A stretch of 64,000 bases of DNA from Sphagnum compactum (lineage: Eukaryota; Bryophyta; Sphagnopsida; Sphagnales), in contig OZ234497.1 of assembly GCA_965153455.1 (NCBI GenBank), forward strand, positions 20,019,872 to 20,083,871. Reading direction: 5' to 3'. A program made the position numbers and the translations under genes. The notes under the pieces were generated by a model. The model was given only the letters and a program-made list of their open reading frames with translations, was not told the DNA's origin and did no database searches. Shown in pieces: positions 45,000-57,540 of this stretch (position 1 is the stretch's first letter; each line of letters starts with the position of its first letter).

Positions 45000-47043
45000 A
45001 GACTAGCAATGAGTCGTCCACATGTGTGCCACTAGGCTTACCTAATTTAATTGCTGAAGAAAAAGAAACAGAGAAAACAAAGAATCCCCAAATTGCCCTC
45101 AACTGTTCCCGTATACGTAACTTGAAAAGCTTACCATCATGTTGTGGCAGGGGTAAAAATTACCACGTTAGGAAATAATTACCTGACAGCGGCCATAAAG
45201 GCCTGTTCCTCACATTAAGTAGGTACCTACGATAACAGGGCTACGATTTTGTTCTTACTCACCAATAGAAATTCGCCACGTAACCAATCTGGGCTGTTTC
45301 TAGGTACCTTTAGGGCATCTTGCGGGGTAGCTGTGTAGGTTTTCAGGTAGGTACCTACTATAGGTTCTGCTTCTTCAAAAGCGTAAGTAGTGACGGCGCT
45401 CACGCTTGTGAGCTTTTCGTGACTCACTACTTTCTCACTTACTTAGTTTGCTCTCACGCCCTTAACAAAAGAACGTAATTGAGTTAAAGGTTACTCCTTT
45501 AGTACACCAGTTAGTAACTAGGGAGTAAGTAGGAAACTTCTCACGCAGTCTTTTTTATGTCCATTAGTAGTGACTAACGAGGTCGCAATTCGAGGAAAAA
45601 TAGTAAGTTTATTTCGGCACCAGTTAGTGACTTGTTAACTTAGTTATATTGTAAGCTAGTTAACTAGGGTGTAAACTGGCTACCTTAATTACGGAGCTGG
45701 TTCCTCTTCCCTTTGTTTGGGTGCGTCTCACGACCCTCTGCGTCGTCCAAGCCTTTGCTCCGTTGGTTGTCGTTTTGCTTCCGGTTCGGGAATGTTTTTG
45801 CCAATTTGCTTCATCTTTCGCAATTCGCGACGTCTGAAGGAGGAGGAAGTATCACTCGTCTCGTGATTTCACGCATTTCTGCTTTTACAATTCCGAAAAC
45901 GGAGTTGTGTGCATGAGGATCTGAGGTGCGTGGAATTAGCTGCGGGCGGTGGTACGTCTCTCGTAGAATTCCAGTCGTTTTCTGTGGATTTGTTGTTCCC
46001 CGTGCGCGTGTTTTGTTGCGATGTTTTCTCTTTCGTATTCTAGAGGTGTTCCCGGGATGTACCTAGTATGTTTGCGCGAATTCCAGCAAGGCTATTATCT
46101 ATTATGGTCAAGATCTTTGTGCTGGGGACATTTGTTTCCAGTCTTTTGCATGAACATTCGGAATTCGTACGGAGTTCGTGACAATGGCTTTCGGAACATT
46201 GTTAGGTTTGTTGCTTTCAACGATAACGTTGCAAGAGCTGAGGAAAAAAGCTTTGAGCAATTGCGATCCAACGCGGTTTTTGCTCTAGGTTTGACACATT
46301 GTCTCGACAATTGTTTTTGAAGAGTCTTTAGAACACATTAGATTCGAGCATTGTTTCAACAGAATTTCGTTGAGTTGTGCAAGAATTAAAGAAATGCTAA
46401 GCTCGTGAAGTCTTCCGGGCCGCAGCTGACTCCAGATCTTTCTTGTCAGAATTGTTGTTTCTCTGAATCTATTCCACTTCACTGTCTTAGGAGAAGATGC
46501 GTGCATGGTCGAAAGAAGAAATACTGGCGATGAAAACTCGATCATCGAGAACAAGAGCGAACCGGAGACGATAATGCATGACTAAGTCAGCTACCATGAA
46601 CGTTAGGCCGTGGCGGTCGAGCTTAGCACCTTGACAAAGCATGGCTTCATTTTCCGTGCTTGCGTTTGTTGACAGGAGGAGGTCCTGGTGAAGGTCAGAG
46701 GTGAATCATGAAGTGGAAGAAAGGCCTCATCGTCGAAGGTGGACGACATTTGGTGTCGCATGTAAATGATCCATGCTTGATATCTCCTGGTAACCAGCCG
46801 CCTACAGCTCGCCAACATTGTTCAGTATAGTACCATCGCTCATGTCATTGCTTTCTTTCTGGCAAGCTTTTGTTTAGCAGATTTGTTCTGAAGATGAATG
46901 ACGCTTCATGATGTCAAATGATGTTCCTGTAAAAGTTTGTTCCCTTGCTTCTTGGAGACTTGAAATGTCACAAGAGATTGCCTGCTTTGTAGGATTCTGG
47001 AACAGGGCCTTTTGCCTGAAGTGTCTGTGCTTCTTCTCTACAG
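45000..47043 (+). promoter_or_regulatory. upstream region of the DRD1-like gene; first exon(s) not resolved
   Basis: TAGGTACCTA occurs at 45220-45229 and 45348-45357, with the near copy TAGGTACCTT at 45301-45310. The words ttagtaact and cacttactta recur at 45420-45680. From 45700 the base composition becomes less AT-biased, as in a first exon. A pyrimidine tract with acceptor (cttcttctctacag) ends at 47043. An ATG at 46908/46911 reads through this acceptor in frame and could be an alternative start. Confidence 0.4.
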
Positions 47044-50000
47044 GTGACCGAGGAAAGCGGCCAAGGTCGTCAGGCAACAGAGGTCGGTATGGTTCTGTTG
47101 ATGGCCCAATTGCGGACGCTATGAATATGGCCAGAAATTCTGTACATGATTGTCAGAGAGCATTGGCAGTACTTGAATTTGGATCAAAACCAACTGGCCT
47201 GAAATCACCCCTTGGGAAATGTTCTCCAATTGGCACCAAAATCACTGCAATTGTGCCTGTTGATGTGGAGGATGACTGCAGAGTTTATCAAACGGTGGAA
47301 CCATTGCAATCTAGGCCAGGGGAGACCGCAGACTCCGCACTAGATCTTCAATCTGATGGTGAAGACATGCCTTTGTGTACTCCAAGAAGACTGGTGAAGG
47401 GAAGCATTCATGATGCATTCAATGCAGCAGAGGGTTTGGCTCCCACAGTTTCATGTATGTCACCTGCTGAGGCCATCATGGAAATTCTTGCTCTTGAGCA
47501 GCCCAGGTCACCTGGTGATGACATCATGGAAATTCTTGCTCTTGAGCAGCCCAGGTCACCTGGTGACGACATCATGGAAATTCTTGCTCTTGAGCAGCCC
47601 AGGTCATCTGGCGACGCCATCATGGGAATTCTTGATCCTGAGCAGCCCAGTTCACCTGGTGACGCCATCATGGAAATTCTTGCTCTTGAGCAGCCCAGGT
47701 CACCTGGGAAGGATGGGGTTGAACAGATAAAAAGTGTTACTCCCCGGAAGCCCAGGAAGCAGAAAGATGATGACAGTGAAGACATGGAAGTTGAAGATAC
47801 TCCCAAAGTGAAGAAAGCCCCAAAGCAGGCATATCTGGAAGTAGAAAGTGAAGGCCCTGATTATGAGCTTGAAGAAAACAGTGCAAGTGATTCAGAGGAT
47901 GCAAATGAGATAGTTGACCCACTTGCAGATTACTGGAAGGAATTTGCAATCATGGCATGCAAGGTCTGGTTTGTCTCTCTCTAAGGTCAACCTATCATGA
48001 TCTCAATTATAGATTTCTCTTCACAGTTTTAGCACTTCTCAGTGGCTCTGGCTCCATCTTGAGCTATGACAAAGTTTGGCATTCACTGAATGAATCCTTT
48101 GTGAATGCAGGAAAAACCTGAACCAGTACTAAATGAGACGCCTAATGGACATTGCATTCATACTCTGGTCATAATGCCTGATTTGGGCAGGACTTGTACT
48201 CAGTGTGGATTGGTCACAGAACGTATTGAACACATGTCGTTCATATATCACGCTCCAGTAGGTGACTCTTTCACAGCTACTTATGCAAGTTCCTTTCTGC
48301 ATCCTTCTTTATGACAATTTATAAAGCACAAAGTTGGTTTTCAGATCCATTTATCTCTGTGGTTATGTCAAAGAAGGATGGCCCTCCTGGAACCTGTGTC
48401 ATATAAGGAACCCTTCTGGAACCTGATATTCTTTTGGATGTTGTCATCCTCTAGTCTGAGAACATTGGATGCAGATAATCCAGGAAGGGGAACATAATTC
48501 TACTTGATGTCCATTCCAGAAGCTTCTACTGCAAATGTGCTGCTTATGACATATGCCAGAATCATCATAGATTATGCAAAAACCTTCAACCATGGCTCTA
48601 GAGTATGGGTGGCATGTAAATGTTTAATTCTTTGTTTGTTTGAGGAGCCATCATAACTTGCTTCTATCCTAATGATGGTGTGTTTGAAATCAGCGGTATC
48701 TACGAAATCCTTCAAGCAAAGGAAGGAAAGCGCGGGATCCTTATTGCAGTATTCCTGATGGAGAGGAGTTGCAAGAGAGCCTGCTTACCATGTCCGGACT
48801 AGAAGTCCACCCCTCTTTAGAAGATCGTATGCATCCTCACCAATTAGAGGGATTTAAATTCCTCTCCCGGAATTTAGTAGAGGAGGATGGAGGTGGTTGC
48901 ATGCTTGCATTTGCACCTGGCACTGGGAAGTCATTCCTCGTCATTAGCTTCATACAGAGCTTCTTGGTCCAGATGCCAGATGCAAAGCCCTTAATTGTTG
49001 CTCCAAAGGGAATGCTTCTACCATGGGTCAGAGAATTCAAGAAGTGGGAAGTTCAGGAGATTACCACCTTTAACCTGTATGAAGCTCAAAGCTGTGTGGA
49101 TAGCCAGTTGAGCATGCTTCAGAAGTGGCAGCAGCAAGAGAGAAGCGTCCTGCTGGTAGGATACTCTCAGTTTGTAAACATGACTGGTGAAGTTGGGAGG
49201 CTGCTCACAGAAGGACCTGGATTGCTGATTCTTGATGAGGGTCACTTGGCACGAACCAAAGACACTAAAATCTTGAAATCCCTCATGCAAGTGCGCACCA
49301 AGCGACGGGTGCTGCTCTCTGGCACTCCATTCAACAACAACTTTGATGAGTTTTATAATACATTGGAGCTTGTTAGACCTGGTTTCATGCAGCGAGCTAG
49401 TGCACTTCTGTCCCCTGTTGCCAATGCACTTGAACCTTTCTGGTCTGAGACAGTGGCAGCTGGCAGCATTCCTTCACCAACCAAGAAGTCAGGCAATGCT
49501 GGAAGGCAGGCATTCAAAGATGTGATTGTGGAGAGGATTGAGAGTGGGACTCCGGCAGGGATTTTGACAGCCCTGAAGCAGTTGCGAATCCTGATTGCCC
49601 CCTTTGTGGCATGGCACAAAGGCCAAATCTTAGAAACTTTACCGGGCATCTCGGACTTCACCATAATGCTTCACCTCACACCTGCACAGAAACTTTCTCT
49701 TGCTCTTGCAGAGAAACATGACATGCGAGACAATTTACAGAAAGGACCAGCAGCAATCTATGTGCATCCAATTCTGGAGCAAGTAGGAGAAAAGAAGAGG
49801 AGTCAAGATGATCCGAGGCTGCAAGAAAATGTGAATGTGAAAGATGGTGCAAAGTTGAGGTGGGTCACAGATTTGATGGGACTTTGTGATGCAGCTGGGG
49901 AGAAGTTGCTTATTTTCAGTGAGTACCTCTACTCCCTTGCCCTGATTGAAAATGTGATAGCTCGTAGGATGGGCTGGGGGAAAGGTCTTCAGATTCTCAG

Positions 50001-50439
50001 GATTGATGGGAAGACGCAGCTTTTAGAAAGAGAGAAGATTGTGAAAAGCTTCAACGAGGGTCAGGATGCCCGAGTTTTATGTGCATCCATCAAAGCTTGT
50101 GGAGAGGGAATTTCTCTTGTAGGAGCCTCCAGGGTTGTTTTGTTGGAAGTTCCTTGGAATCCAGCAGTTGCACGGCAGGCAATAAGCCGAGCCTTTCGCA
50201 TTGGGCAGAAGAAGAAGGTTGTTGTCTACCGTCTGATTGCAGCTGACACACAAGAAGAGAAAAACATGCATGAGAGCTCAACACGCAAAGAATGGCTTTC
50301 CAGACTGCTGTTTGACCAATCCATTGGCAACAATCACACAAGCATATTGTGGGATGTGACTGGGAAGTGCAGTGACAGATTTCTTGATCAGGGACCTCTC
50401 ATGGAGGGTGTGAGAAATGTTCTTGAGCGAGAGTTCTAA
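47044..50439 (+). CDS. DRD1/CLASSY-type SNF2 chromatin remodeller
   Basis: Plant-specific SNF2 proteins of this group help RNA polymerases IV and V act in RNA-directed DNA methylation. Exons 47044-47963, 48111-48257 and 48694-50439 join in phase for about 936 residues; the first exon or start is unresolved. The N-terminal part is acidic and holds five 16-residue repeats, then a short Cys/His-rich module (HCIHTLVIMPDLGRTCTQCG). The ATPase half has HQLEGFKFLSRNL, Walker A APGTGKSFL (near 48913), the DEGH box characteristic of this subgroup (49233-49244), LSGTPFNNNFDEFYNTLELV, LLIFSEY, IDGKT, ACGEGISLVGASRVV and QAISRAFRIGQKKKV. All helicase motifs are present, so it should be an active ATPase. 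Size is nearer DRD1 than the longer CLASSY proteins. Confidence 0.9.
47472..47711 (+). repeat. five tandem 48-bp units in the DRD1-like coding sequence
   Basis: Units begin at 47472, 47520, 47568, 47616 and 47664, each coding for a version of DIMEILALEQPRSPGD. Copy 4 reads AIMGILDPEQPSSPGD. The frame is kept. The block adds 80 residues to the acidic N-terminal region. The high DNA identity indicates recent expansion. Confidence 0.95.
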
Positions 50440-51060
50440 GGAAGTAATGTAGTATGCATATGAATGTTTGTCCCAGTAAATAACAACCTGAAAGTTGTAC
50501 AGTTCCTCTTGAATATTCTACAACTGTGCTGTTGTTTTGGGATTCCACACCCTCCAGAGTTTTCGAGCAGACCAAATTGTGAGGTTCTTGTGGTGCAACA
50601 GGGTGTCTGCAGATGTCATTAAAGCTTATGGTCTAAGCTCATTTTTGATCCTCTAAGCTTTAGATCATCCATGATTTGGTATTTGCTCATTTTCTTGATC
50701 ATGCCAATATTTAGATGCTTTAGGTTGCAATGCCATGTTTGTAGTGTCTTCACTGAAGCCTTCATGATTGAACACATCCGTGTATGTTCCAGCCTTTAAC
50801 AATTGGAATTGCATAATCATATGGCACTTGAATACTCAAATGTTTAGAACTTTGATATCTGTCTCTTGCACCATTCTTCATCAATAATCCTTGATTTTAT
50901 CAACTTGCACACCATCTGTTATTAGGTTCCTTGTACTTAAATGGCTTCTCTGATCATTGACAAATTCTTCTTCAAGTTTTGCACCTCTGGTGTTATCACC
51001 CCAAGTTTCCATTCACCTGCAAGAATCGAATCTGGATGTATCACCTATTCCTGCAACCAT
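50440..51060. other. 3' flank of the DRD1-like gene
   Basis: 3' UTR-like T-rich sequence with ccagtaaataac near 50475 as a weak poly(A) signal candidate. No further gene. Confidence 0.4.
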
Positions 51061-51069
51061 GGCAAGAAT

Positions 51070-51320
51070 TTCAGCATTTCATTTTTGGGCAAATTTTCAC
51101 CACTTGATCACCAAAAAAGTCCAGGGTGATTCACACAAAGGGATTTTGTGAAAAACAAGTGCCAAGTCTCATCATCAAATCATCCACAAGAGGAATTAGC
51201 CAAATTTGGCTGCAGGTGAGACTGGAAAAGAGAAAAATTGAAAAATCCTGCTATATTCTGGCAACCTGCTGGAACCTATTGTCTACATATGGTGATTTCA
51301 AAACTATTCCCTTGAAATCC
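51070..51320 (-). repeat. AGCCAAATTTGGCT family copy, inverted
   Basis: Palindrome at 51198-51211. Read on the minus strand the order is atcaccatatgtagac, ccagcaggttgccagaatata, ctctttt, the palindrome, then taattcctcttgtggatgat, matching 24890-25010. Confidence 0.7.
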
Positions 51321-51329
51321 AGCAACTAC

Positions 51330-52780
51330 TGCTCATTTTTTCCACAAAAGTCCTTTGTATGAGTCACACTAGATTGTTCTTGTCATCACATAGCAATTTT
51401 TTTTGAAAACATAGGTAGGTCCTAGACATAATAGTGCATAGATCATGGACCTTACTTACCTCCATCACTTCCATCAAAGGTAGGTTGAACATATTGCTTT
51501 TTTTTGTCATCTGCGGTAAAGTAAGTGTTTGGAGTCTCCCATTCTGAATCGACTGTAGGCATGATCTGCAAAATGCTAGAAGATGAACAAAGGGCAAAGA
51601 GTGAATAAGTTGGAAATTTAGTTCTCTACTAGCAGCATATCATGGCAGGCTTGCAATCCTAAACCTCATGATAACTTTGGAATGGAGCATCAATTTTTTT
51701 GCTAGAATTTTTGGTTTGTAGCCCACATACTGTCTCACTTCCACAATCTAGATCTGCATTCTTAAGCTGCAAACACAACCAACCCAAGAAGCATGGTTAT
51801 GAATGTATAAACCCATTTCGTGTAGTTATTTGGTTTTTGTTAATAACCTCCAGTTCTGGTTTTTTTTTAAATATTCAGAATCAAGAACCTCTCATGCAGA
51901 CAGTTTTTTTTTTAATTTTAAAAGTCAGAATCAAAGAATTTCCAGTTTTGGGTTTCAGATATCATTTTAAAAAAATATTTGTCAGTTTTGGTTTCTTAAA
52001 TGCTTTTAAAGAACCAGGTCAGGTCTTAAATTAATTTAAAATTTTTTTCAATTGTAATATCCATGAAGGATATCAAATTTCTTTAAAAAATAAAAATCTG
52101 GACCTCACATTTTTGGATCTCCTACAAGATAATATTTGTCGAATATTCAAGGCAGTTCTCATAGCTCAAATAACATTGATCAAGAATTAAATTATAAATT
52201 ACATGGTCATGTCAAACTCACCTTTGTACTCTTCTGGCTTTGCTTCTAAAAAAGCATCAACTTCAATCAACTTTATCAAGTTAACAGTTGGAAAACAACT
52301 CACCTTATGATCATTTGGTTAATTCTTGCTTATAAATATTAACTTATATAAATTATTTGTTTACAACATATAGTTCTTCAATTTTTTCAATATCCTAACC
52401 AAGGAAAAATCCTTCTCATTTTCAAAGTGGGTTTTGAATTACATTTGTTTTGAAATCTTTTACATAGACCATCATATAACATTAAATTTTTTAAAAACTT
52501 GAGATTTTTTTTGAAGATTTAAAAATATATATTCTAAAAAATATTCCCCCAAAAGCAATCAAGTGCCGCTCATGTTATCCCGTTGACACTCGACATCTCA
52601 AGTTAGAGGTGAGAACACACATTTAATAATCATCATTGATGTTTGGTGAATATAAAATAAAACAGTTACTACTTTAAATTACAATGTTTCTTGGAACATT
52701 ATGATCTTACTTGTGTACTTGCAAACTTGTAAGAACAAATTAAAAATCCACACGACAATCTATAAATTCCCACAGAAACA
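51330..52780. other. AT-rich intergenic stretch
   Basis: The phrase ccagttttgg(t)ttt with aaagtcagaatcaa recurs three times between 51850 and 52020 (period about 65 bases). No coding signal recognised. Confidence 0.4.
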
Positions 52781-52789
52781 AAAACTTAC

Positions 52790-54990
52790 AGAAACAAAAA
52801 TAAAAAAATAATGTTTGAAACAAAAATGACTTAGTTTTCATTAGAATGCACAATTTTCTTAACCTTCAACCAACTTTAATGCAAGTGTTGTTCCATTCTT
52901 GTTGACCATTATTAGATTTCTTTGGCCAAACAATGCATTTAAAAATATGCTTGGATAGACTTGATGAAAACACATTTAAAGCCCTTACAAACTTTTTTTA
53001 TCACTTGTGGCATATTCCTAAGTTCTAGAATAAATAGGCCCAAAACATGTTCCAATGAAAGCTCTCTTCTAAACCTAGAGTTTCACATTTGACATAAACT
53101 TGAGAACCCTTGTTATGGTGTTCAAATTTGAACCCTCATCTTTAATGTATATTGTAATCTGATTTCTCAAACCATATTCATCCAAAAGATTCATTAATGT
53201 TTTTGCCAATGCTTGTTTAAAAAGCCTCAACTAAACCAAGAATAACATGTTTTAGTATTTATTCAGTTACCCAAAAAATTATGACCAAGGCAAACACATC
53301 ATTAAAGCCCTTCGACATCAAAAGATCAAAACTAGTAATGGGAAAATGATATTTTTCAAGCAAAAACAAAACATATGTTTATTTAGTTCTTTCCACTAGG
53401 CTAAACAAACATTGTGTGAAAAAGATTCATTGAAAAGAATTGGACATGAGGACGCAAATGCAAGATTAAATGTTTTAATCACATATTTTTTGTAAATTGT
53501 AAAGGCAAATTGTTGCAATTTTAACATTAGGTTCGTGACTAAATGTAGCATGCAAAGGCCCATGAGGTCAAGAGAGTGTGTTCAAATGTGAAACACACTT
53601 TAACAAACGGGAGAGAATGCAAAAGATGGAGCCCAATGACTCTTAAGTGCATTCCCACTTTGGGAGTTGCACTTGTGTGGGAGTCTCGAATGTTTAGAGC
53701 CTTAATTGAAAAGGAAATCAAACACCAAATTAGGCCCCCATGATACCATTAGAAAGGTTTTGAAGTGAAAATTCTTAAAGTGCCCTTGCATTGTTCATTT
53801 AGACCTAAAATGCATGAGTTATGATAAAAAAAAAGTCAAAAGTCAAATTGGGAATTTGACTCCTGATCACAATTCCCCTTAGAACAGGGGGTCAAATGAT
53901 CTCCAATTGAGGCACGCAATACATTGTTGAAAATATTTTTTTGACGGCTATAAGATATTGCCCTTGTATGTTCCAAAAAAACTTTTTTTGAGGAAGATAT
54001 GGGCGTCCAAAGTTTCGAATAACAAAAGTCCTAATTTTAGAACTCCCACTTGGGAGTCTTAAGGAAAAATGCCATTTAGATGTAGCCCCATGGAAAGTCA
54101 CAAAATATATTATAGGGAAGGGGGTGATGCTTCCTCCCAAAGGTTTAGGGCTATGTAAAGCTTGTGTTTGAAGTTGTCCCTACTAAGTTTGCCACACTAA
54201 CCACCTTATTTCCTTGGTTATGCAAATTGATTTCATCTTGAACTCTTACTTGTGAGTTTGTCCTAGTCCCATCTGTGAGTTAAAGAGCATGCCCTAGCTC
54301 CTTTCTTTTTTTGATATTTCATTTTAGAACCCACATTTGGGTTCCTTGAGGAATTTGGGGCATGTCACAAATGGTTTTTTACGATCAAACGTGTAAGATT
54401 CTCTAAAAACTTCTATTACTCAACATCATCCTTTTTGAAAGGCTTTTTAGAAGCAAAAAAATTAGAAATGGATGAATGATATATATTTGATCTTTTTGTA
54501 ACATGCTACCTTTATAGACTTGCTCTTGCTAGAAAGTTCAATCTTTTTTCAAAATTTCTTAAAATTTTGAAATGGTTTATATCAACATGTTTTCTTATAC
54601 ACTTACTTTATAATAAAATATTAGACCTTTCTTTAATTTCTTTTTTGGGTTAAAAGAAAACACAAGATTGGAATAACACAACATTCAATGCATGATTTGA
54701 GGTGCACAAAGTGTCACTTTTTCCATTGTCATGCACAAAAAAAATGACCAACATAAAGCATTCTTATTATGTGGCCTCCATTTTTTCCCTTGGGAATGCA
54801 ATAGTTCCAAAATTTTCTGCATCATTTTCTAAGATTCTATTTTCTTTTGTTTACAAACTTGGGTTTTCTTGAGTTTCTTCCATTATCTCATCTTCACATT
54901 TAACATCATTCAGAAATATTTCATAGTCTTCATTTTAAATTAGTGTTTTTTCCCTTTCCATTAAACGCTTCCAATTTTCACATGATATTC
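52790..54990 (-). pseudogene. hAT-like transposase relic 3, interrupted by a repeat block
   Basis: Minus-strand coding remains in two parts. 54390-54990 holds the N-terminal part (KKKLKKGLIFYYK and KHVDINHFKIL, a BED-finger-like region). 52790-53400 holds the core: SFDLLMSKGFNDVFALVI, DEYGLRNQITIYIKDEGSN, LNTITRVLKFMSNV, ESFHWNMFG, VCKGFKCVFIKSIQAYF, PKKSNNGQQEWNN. The two parts flank a copy of repeat block D at 53560-54370, which seems to have inserted into the gene. Many stops; not functional. Best preserved of the three relics. Confidence 0.65.
53560..54370 (+). repeat. dispersed repeat block D, nested copy
   Basis: Landmarks cactttgggagttg, gtcaaattgggaatttgactcctgat, aaaatgccatttagatgt, catggaaagtcacaaa and ccctactaagtttgccac occur in the same order as in the copy at 56630-57540. 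It sits inside transposase relic 3. Confidence 0.6.
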
Positions 54991-54999
54991 AACAATGCC

Positions 55000-56060
55000 A
55001 AGGGCAAAGAAACTCAAGTAAACAAAATGTTTTACAAGCAAAGATTTTAGTCTAGGGTGAATTATGAAATGTGTTGTTGGTATTGATGCATAGAAAAGAT
55101 TAGTGCAAACATTTGCAGCATTTACAACAATTACAAGCAAGAATCAAACTCCTTCTCTATTACCAAAAAGAGAAATGTGAAAAAATTATTCTAGAATGCA
55201 ATAATTGTCTTATAAAAAAAACTTGCACAAACCAAATAAAAATAATCAAAGATGGAACTAAATAAAATAAAGAATAACAAAATATGACAAAATATAAAAA
55301 ATGACAAAATATAAAAATAACAAACTTACCTCACAAAAAAATGTTGTCAATTATCATCAAGAAAAGTTCCAACCTTGCAAAATGTGAAAAAGGAGGGGGA
55401 AGTACAACCTTTAATAACATGAAGGGAGGGCATAATAGTAGCACAAAGGTAAAAAGCAACATGAAAATATGAAGCAACAACATGAAGGTAAAAAATAATA
55501 ATGCAAAGGTAAAAAACGTTATTCGAAGGCAAAAAGTAGTAGTCAAAAGCAAGCAAAAGGAATAGCATGAAGGCAAGAAATAATAGTGCAAAGTTTAAAA
55601 ACATTAGCATGAAAACAAAAGAAAGTGGCGTGAAACTAAGGAGTGGTGTGAAGGCAAGGAGCGGTGCAAAGGCAAGAAACAATGGCACAGAGGCAACCAA
55701 CAATGTTACAAAAGTAAACAATAGCAATGTGAAGGCAAGAAATAATGACATGAAGGCAAAAAATAATGGCATAAAGGTGAAAATGAATGATGCAAATGCA
55801 ATAAATAATAGCACAAAGGTAAGAAGCGAGTAACACAAAGGCAAGAAGTAATAATGCAAAGGCAAGAATAAATAACAATGTGAAGGTAAGAAGCAACAAT
55901 GTAAAGTCAAGAAGTAACAACATGAAGCAAGAAGCAACAATGCATAGGTAATAAACAACGATGCAAAAGCAAACAATAACCAAAAACAATAGTGTAAAAA
56001 CAAGCAATAGCAATGTGCAGGCAAGTAATAGTAGGATGAAAGGAAGGGATAGAAAAACAA
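55000..56060 (+). repeat. spacer and 'aaggcaagaaataatag' minisatellite of hAT-like element 3
   Basis: After cttgcacaaacc (about 55222) and ggagggggaagtac (about 55390), a degenerate array of aaggcaagaaataat / aaggtaaaaagcaac units of about 27-30 bases covers 55430-56050. The minus strand is open for over 200 codons through it, giving a Leu/Phe-rich artefact. A CA microsatellite follows at 56218-56244. Confidence 0.7.
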
Positions 56061-56212
56061 AACAATAAGAAAAATGACAAAAAATGATGGGGCTCAAGCT
56101 TTAGTTCAAGCCCCTTTGTAAAACAACAACATTGTTCATAGGATTTGAAGTAGCCACATTTGAGCAAAAACCACTTCAAACCCTCAAACCTTTTGTTCAT
56201 AACCTAATTTTT

Positions 56213-56244
<32 letters not shown>

Positions 56245-56629
56245 ATTATTAACTTGATATCCAAATTTGGGCAATGAGTGGATATCCAACCCAAATATCA
56301 AAAGTGATATTTGTTATGATATTTGGATTTGTGATTTAGAACTGGCCTAGTTATAACTTGTTTTGTCACAAAGGTATTAGCTAAATATCATCCATGGCAG
56401 TATTTGGGCTGATACCCAAAGGGATGGCTATTTTTTTGAAAAACTTTGTTCACAAAAAATCAAGTTTTCATTAAAATTTTAAAATTTTCATACCTAGGTA
56501 GGTTATATGGATAACCCTTGGGTCTAGTTTTTAATGAGGTCTAAGATAAAAAGTCTTGAGCTAGGGTTTTAAGGTAGGTGGATAATGTTTGGAATTTGGA
56601 AAGATTATTCAAGGTTAGGGTTAGGGTTT

Positions 56630-57540
56630 TAATGTTGCAACCCTAGCCTTGGGCTCGCAACCAAGGCAAGGGCTTGCAACGTTGCGGGCCAAGAGCTAAG
56701 CTCGGGAGTTACATCTCGTGCTTTCGGGAGTGCAAAAGAGTGTGAGGGAATGAACCCTCACACTCCCAAGTGAACTCCCATTTTGGGAGTTGGAGTCCCA
56801 ATGGACTCTTGCATTTTCAGAGGGCGATTGCAGGGGTTAAAACCCATTGGGTTGAAGAGTTCTTTATATCATTAAAAATCTATTGAAACATAAATGGCTC
56901 GCATGACCCATTTGGACATCTAAAACACAAGTTATGGCCAAAAGAAAGGCCGGGAGTCAAATTGGCAGTTTGATTCCCGACCATTAAAAGTTAGGAATCA
57001 ACTCCATTTCCTTGCGTGCAGGTGGCGTGCGACATACCGTTGGAAAGCTCTTGACAAGGGATACAACTTTGCTTTAGACCCCATTGCAATCAAAGGTTTG
57101 CACACGAAGTTATGGGGCCCCAAAATTGTAGGAGTCCCAACTTTGGGAATTTCGAGACTCCCAAGGACAAAATGCCATTTAGATGTGGGCCTCATGGAGA
57201 GCCACAGAGTATCCTAAAGGGGGAAGGTGGTGGCTTCCCCCGAGTCCGAGCCGTGGTGAGTCTTGTGAGTCTGAGTTTGCCTGTGACTTGTCCTAACACC
57301 AAAAGTGCTTCAACTATGCACTAACCAACTTGTTGTTTGGTTTGTGCAGATCCGTGTGAGTGATTAAGTGCTTGTCATTCTTCCTAGTCTCATCCCGGAG
57401 CTCCAGCATGCCCCTCTACCCCCAAAGTGTTGCGAACCAGGGAGCATGCCTCGACTCCTTGCCCTTCCGCTGTTTCCACTTCAGACTCACATTTAGGGTC
57501 TATTAAGGAGCCAAAGAGCGCGTCATTTAAATAGGTAGTT
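56630..57540 (+). repeat. dispersed repeat block D, longest copy
   Basis: Starts near gcaaccctagccttgggctc and ends near catttagggtctattaagg. Contains paired inverted words cactcccaagtgaactccca / ttttgggagttggagtccca and the landmarks listed for the other copies. Less decayed than the rest of the region. A vertebrate-telomere-like ggttagggttagggtttt lies just upstream at 56612-56629. Confidence 0.6.

Noticed and set aside
47408-47806. 132-codon open frame antisense to the DRD1-like gene
   Set aside because: It is open only because the 48-bp repeat lacks stops on both strands; the sense frame is continuous with the conserved gene.
55347-56060. 237-codon minus-strand open frame, very hydrophobic
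   Set aside because: It runs through the aaggcaagaaataat minisatellite; all three minus frames there give Leu/Phe-rich peptides, so it is a repeat artefact and not a membrane protein.
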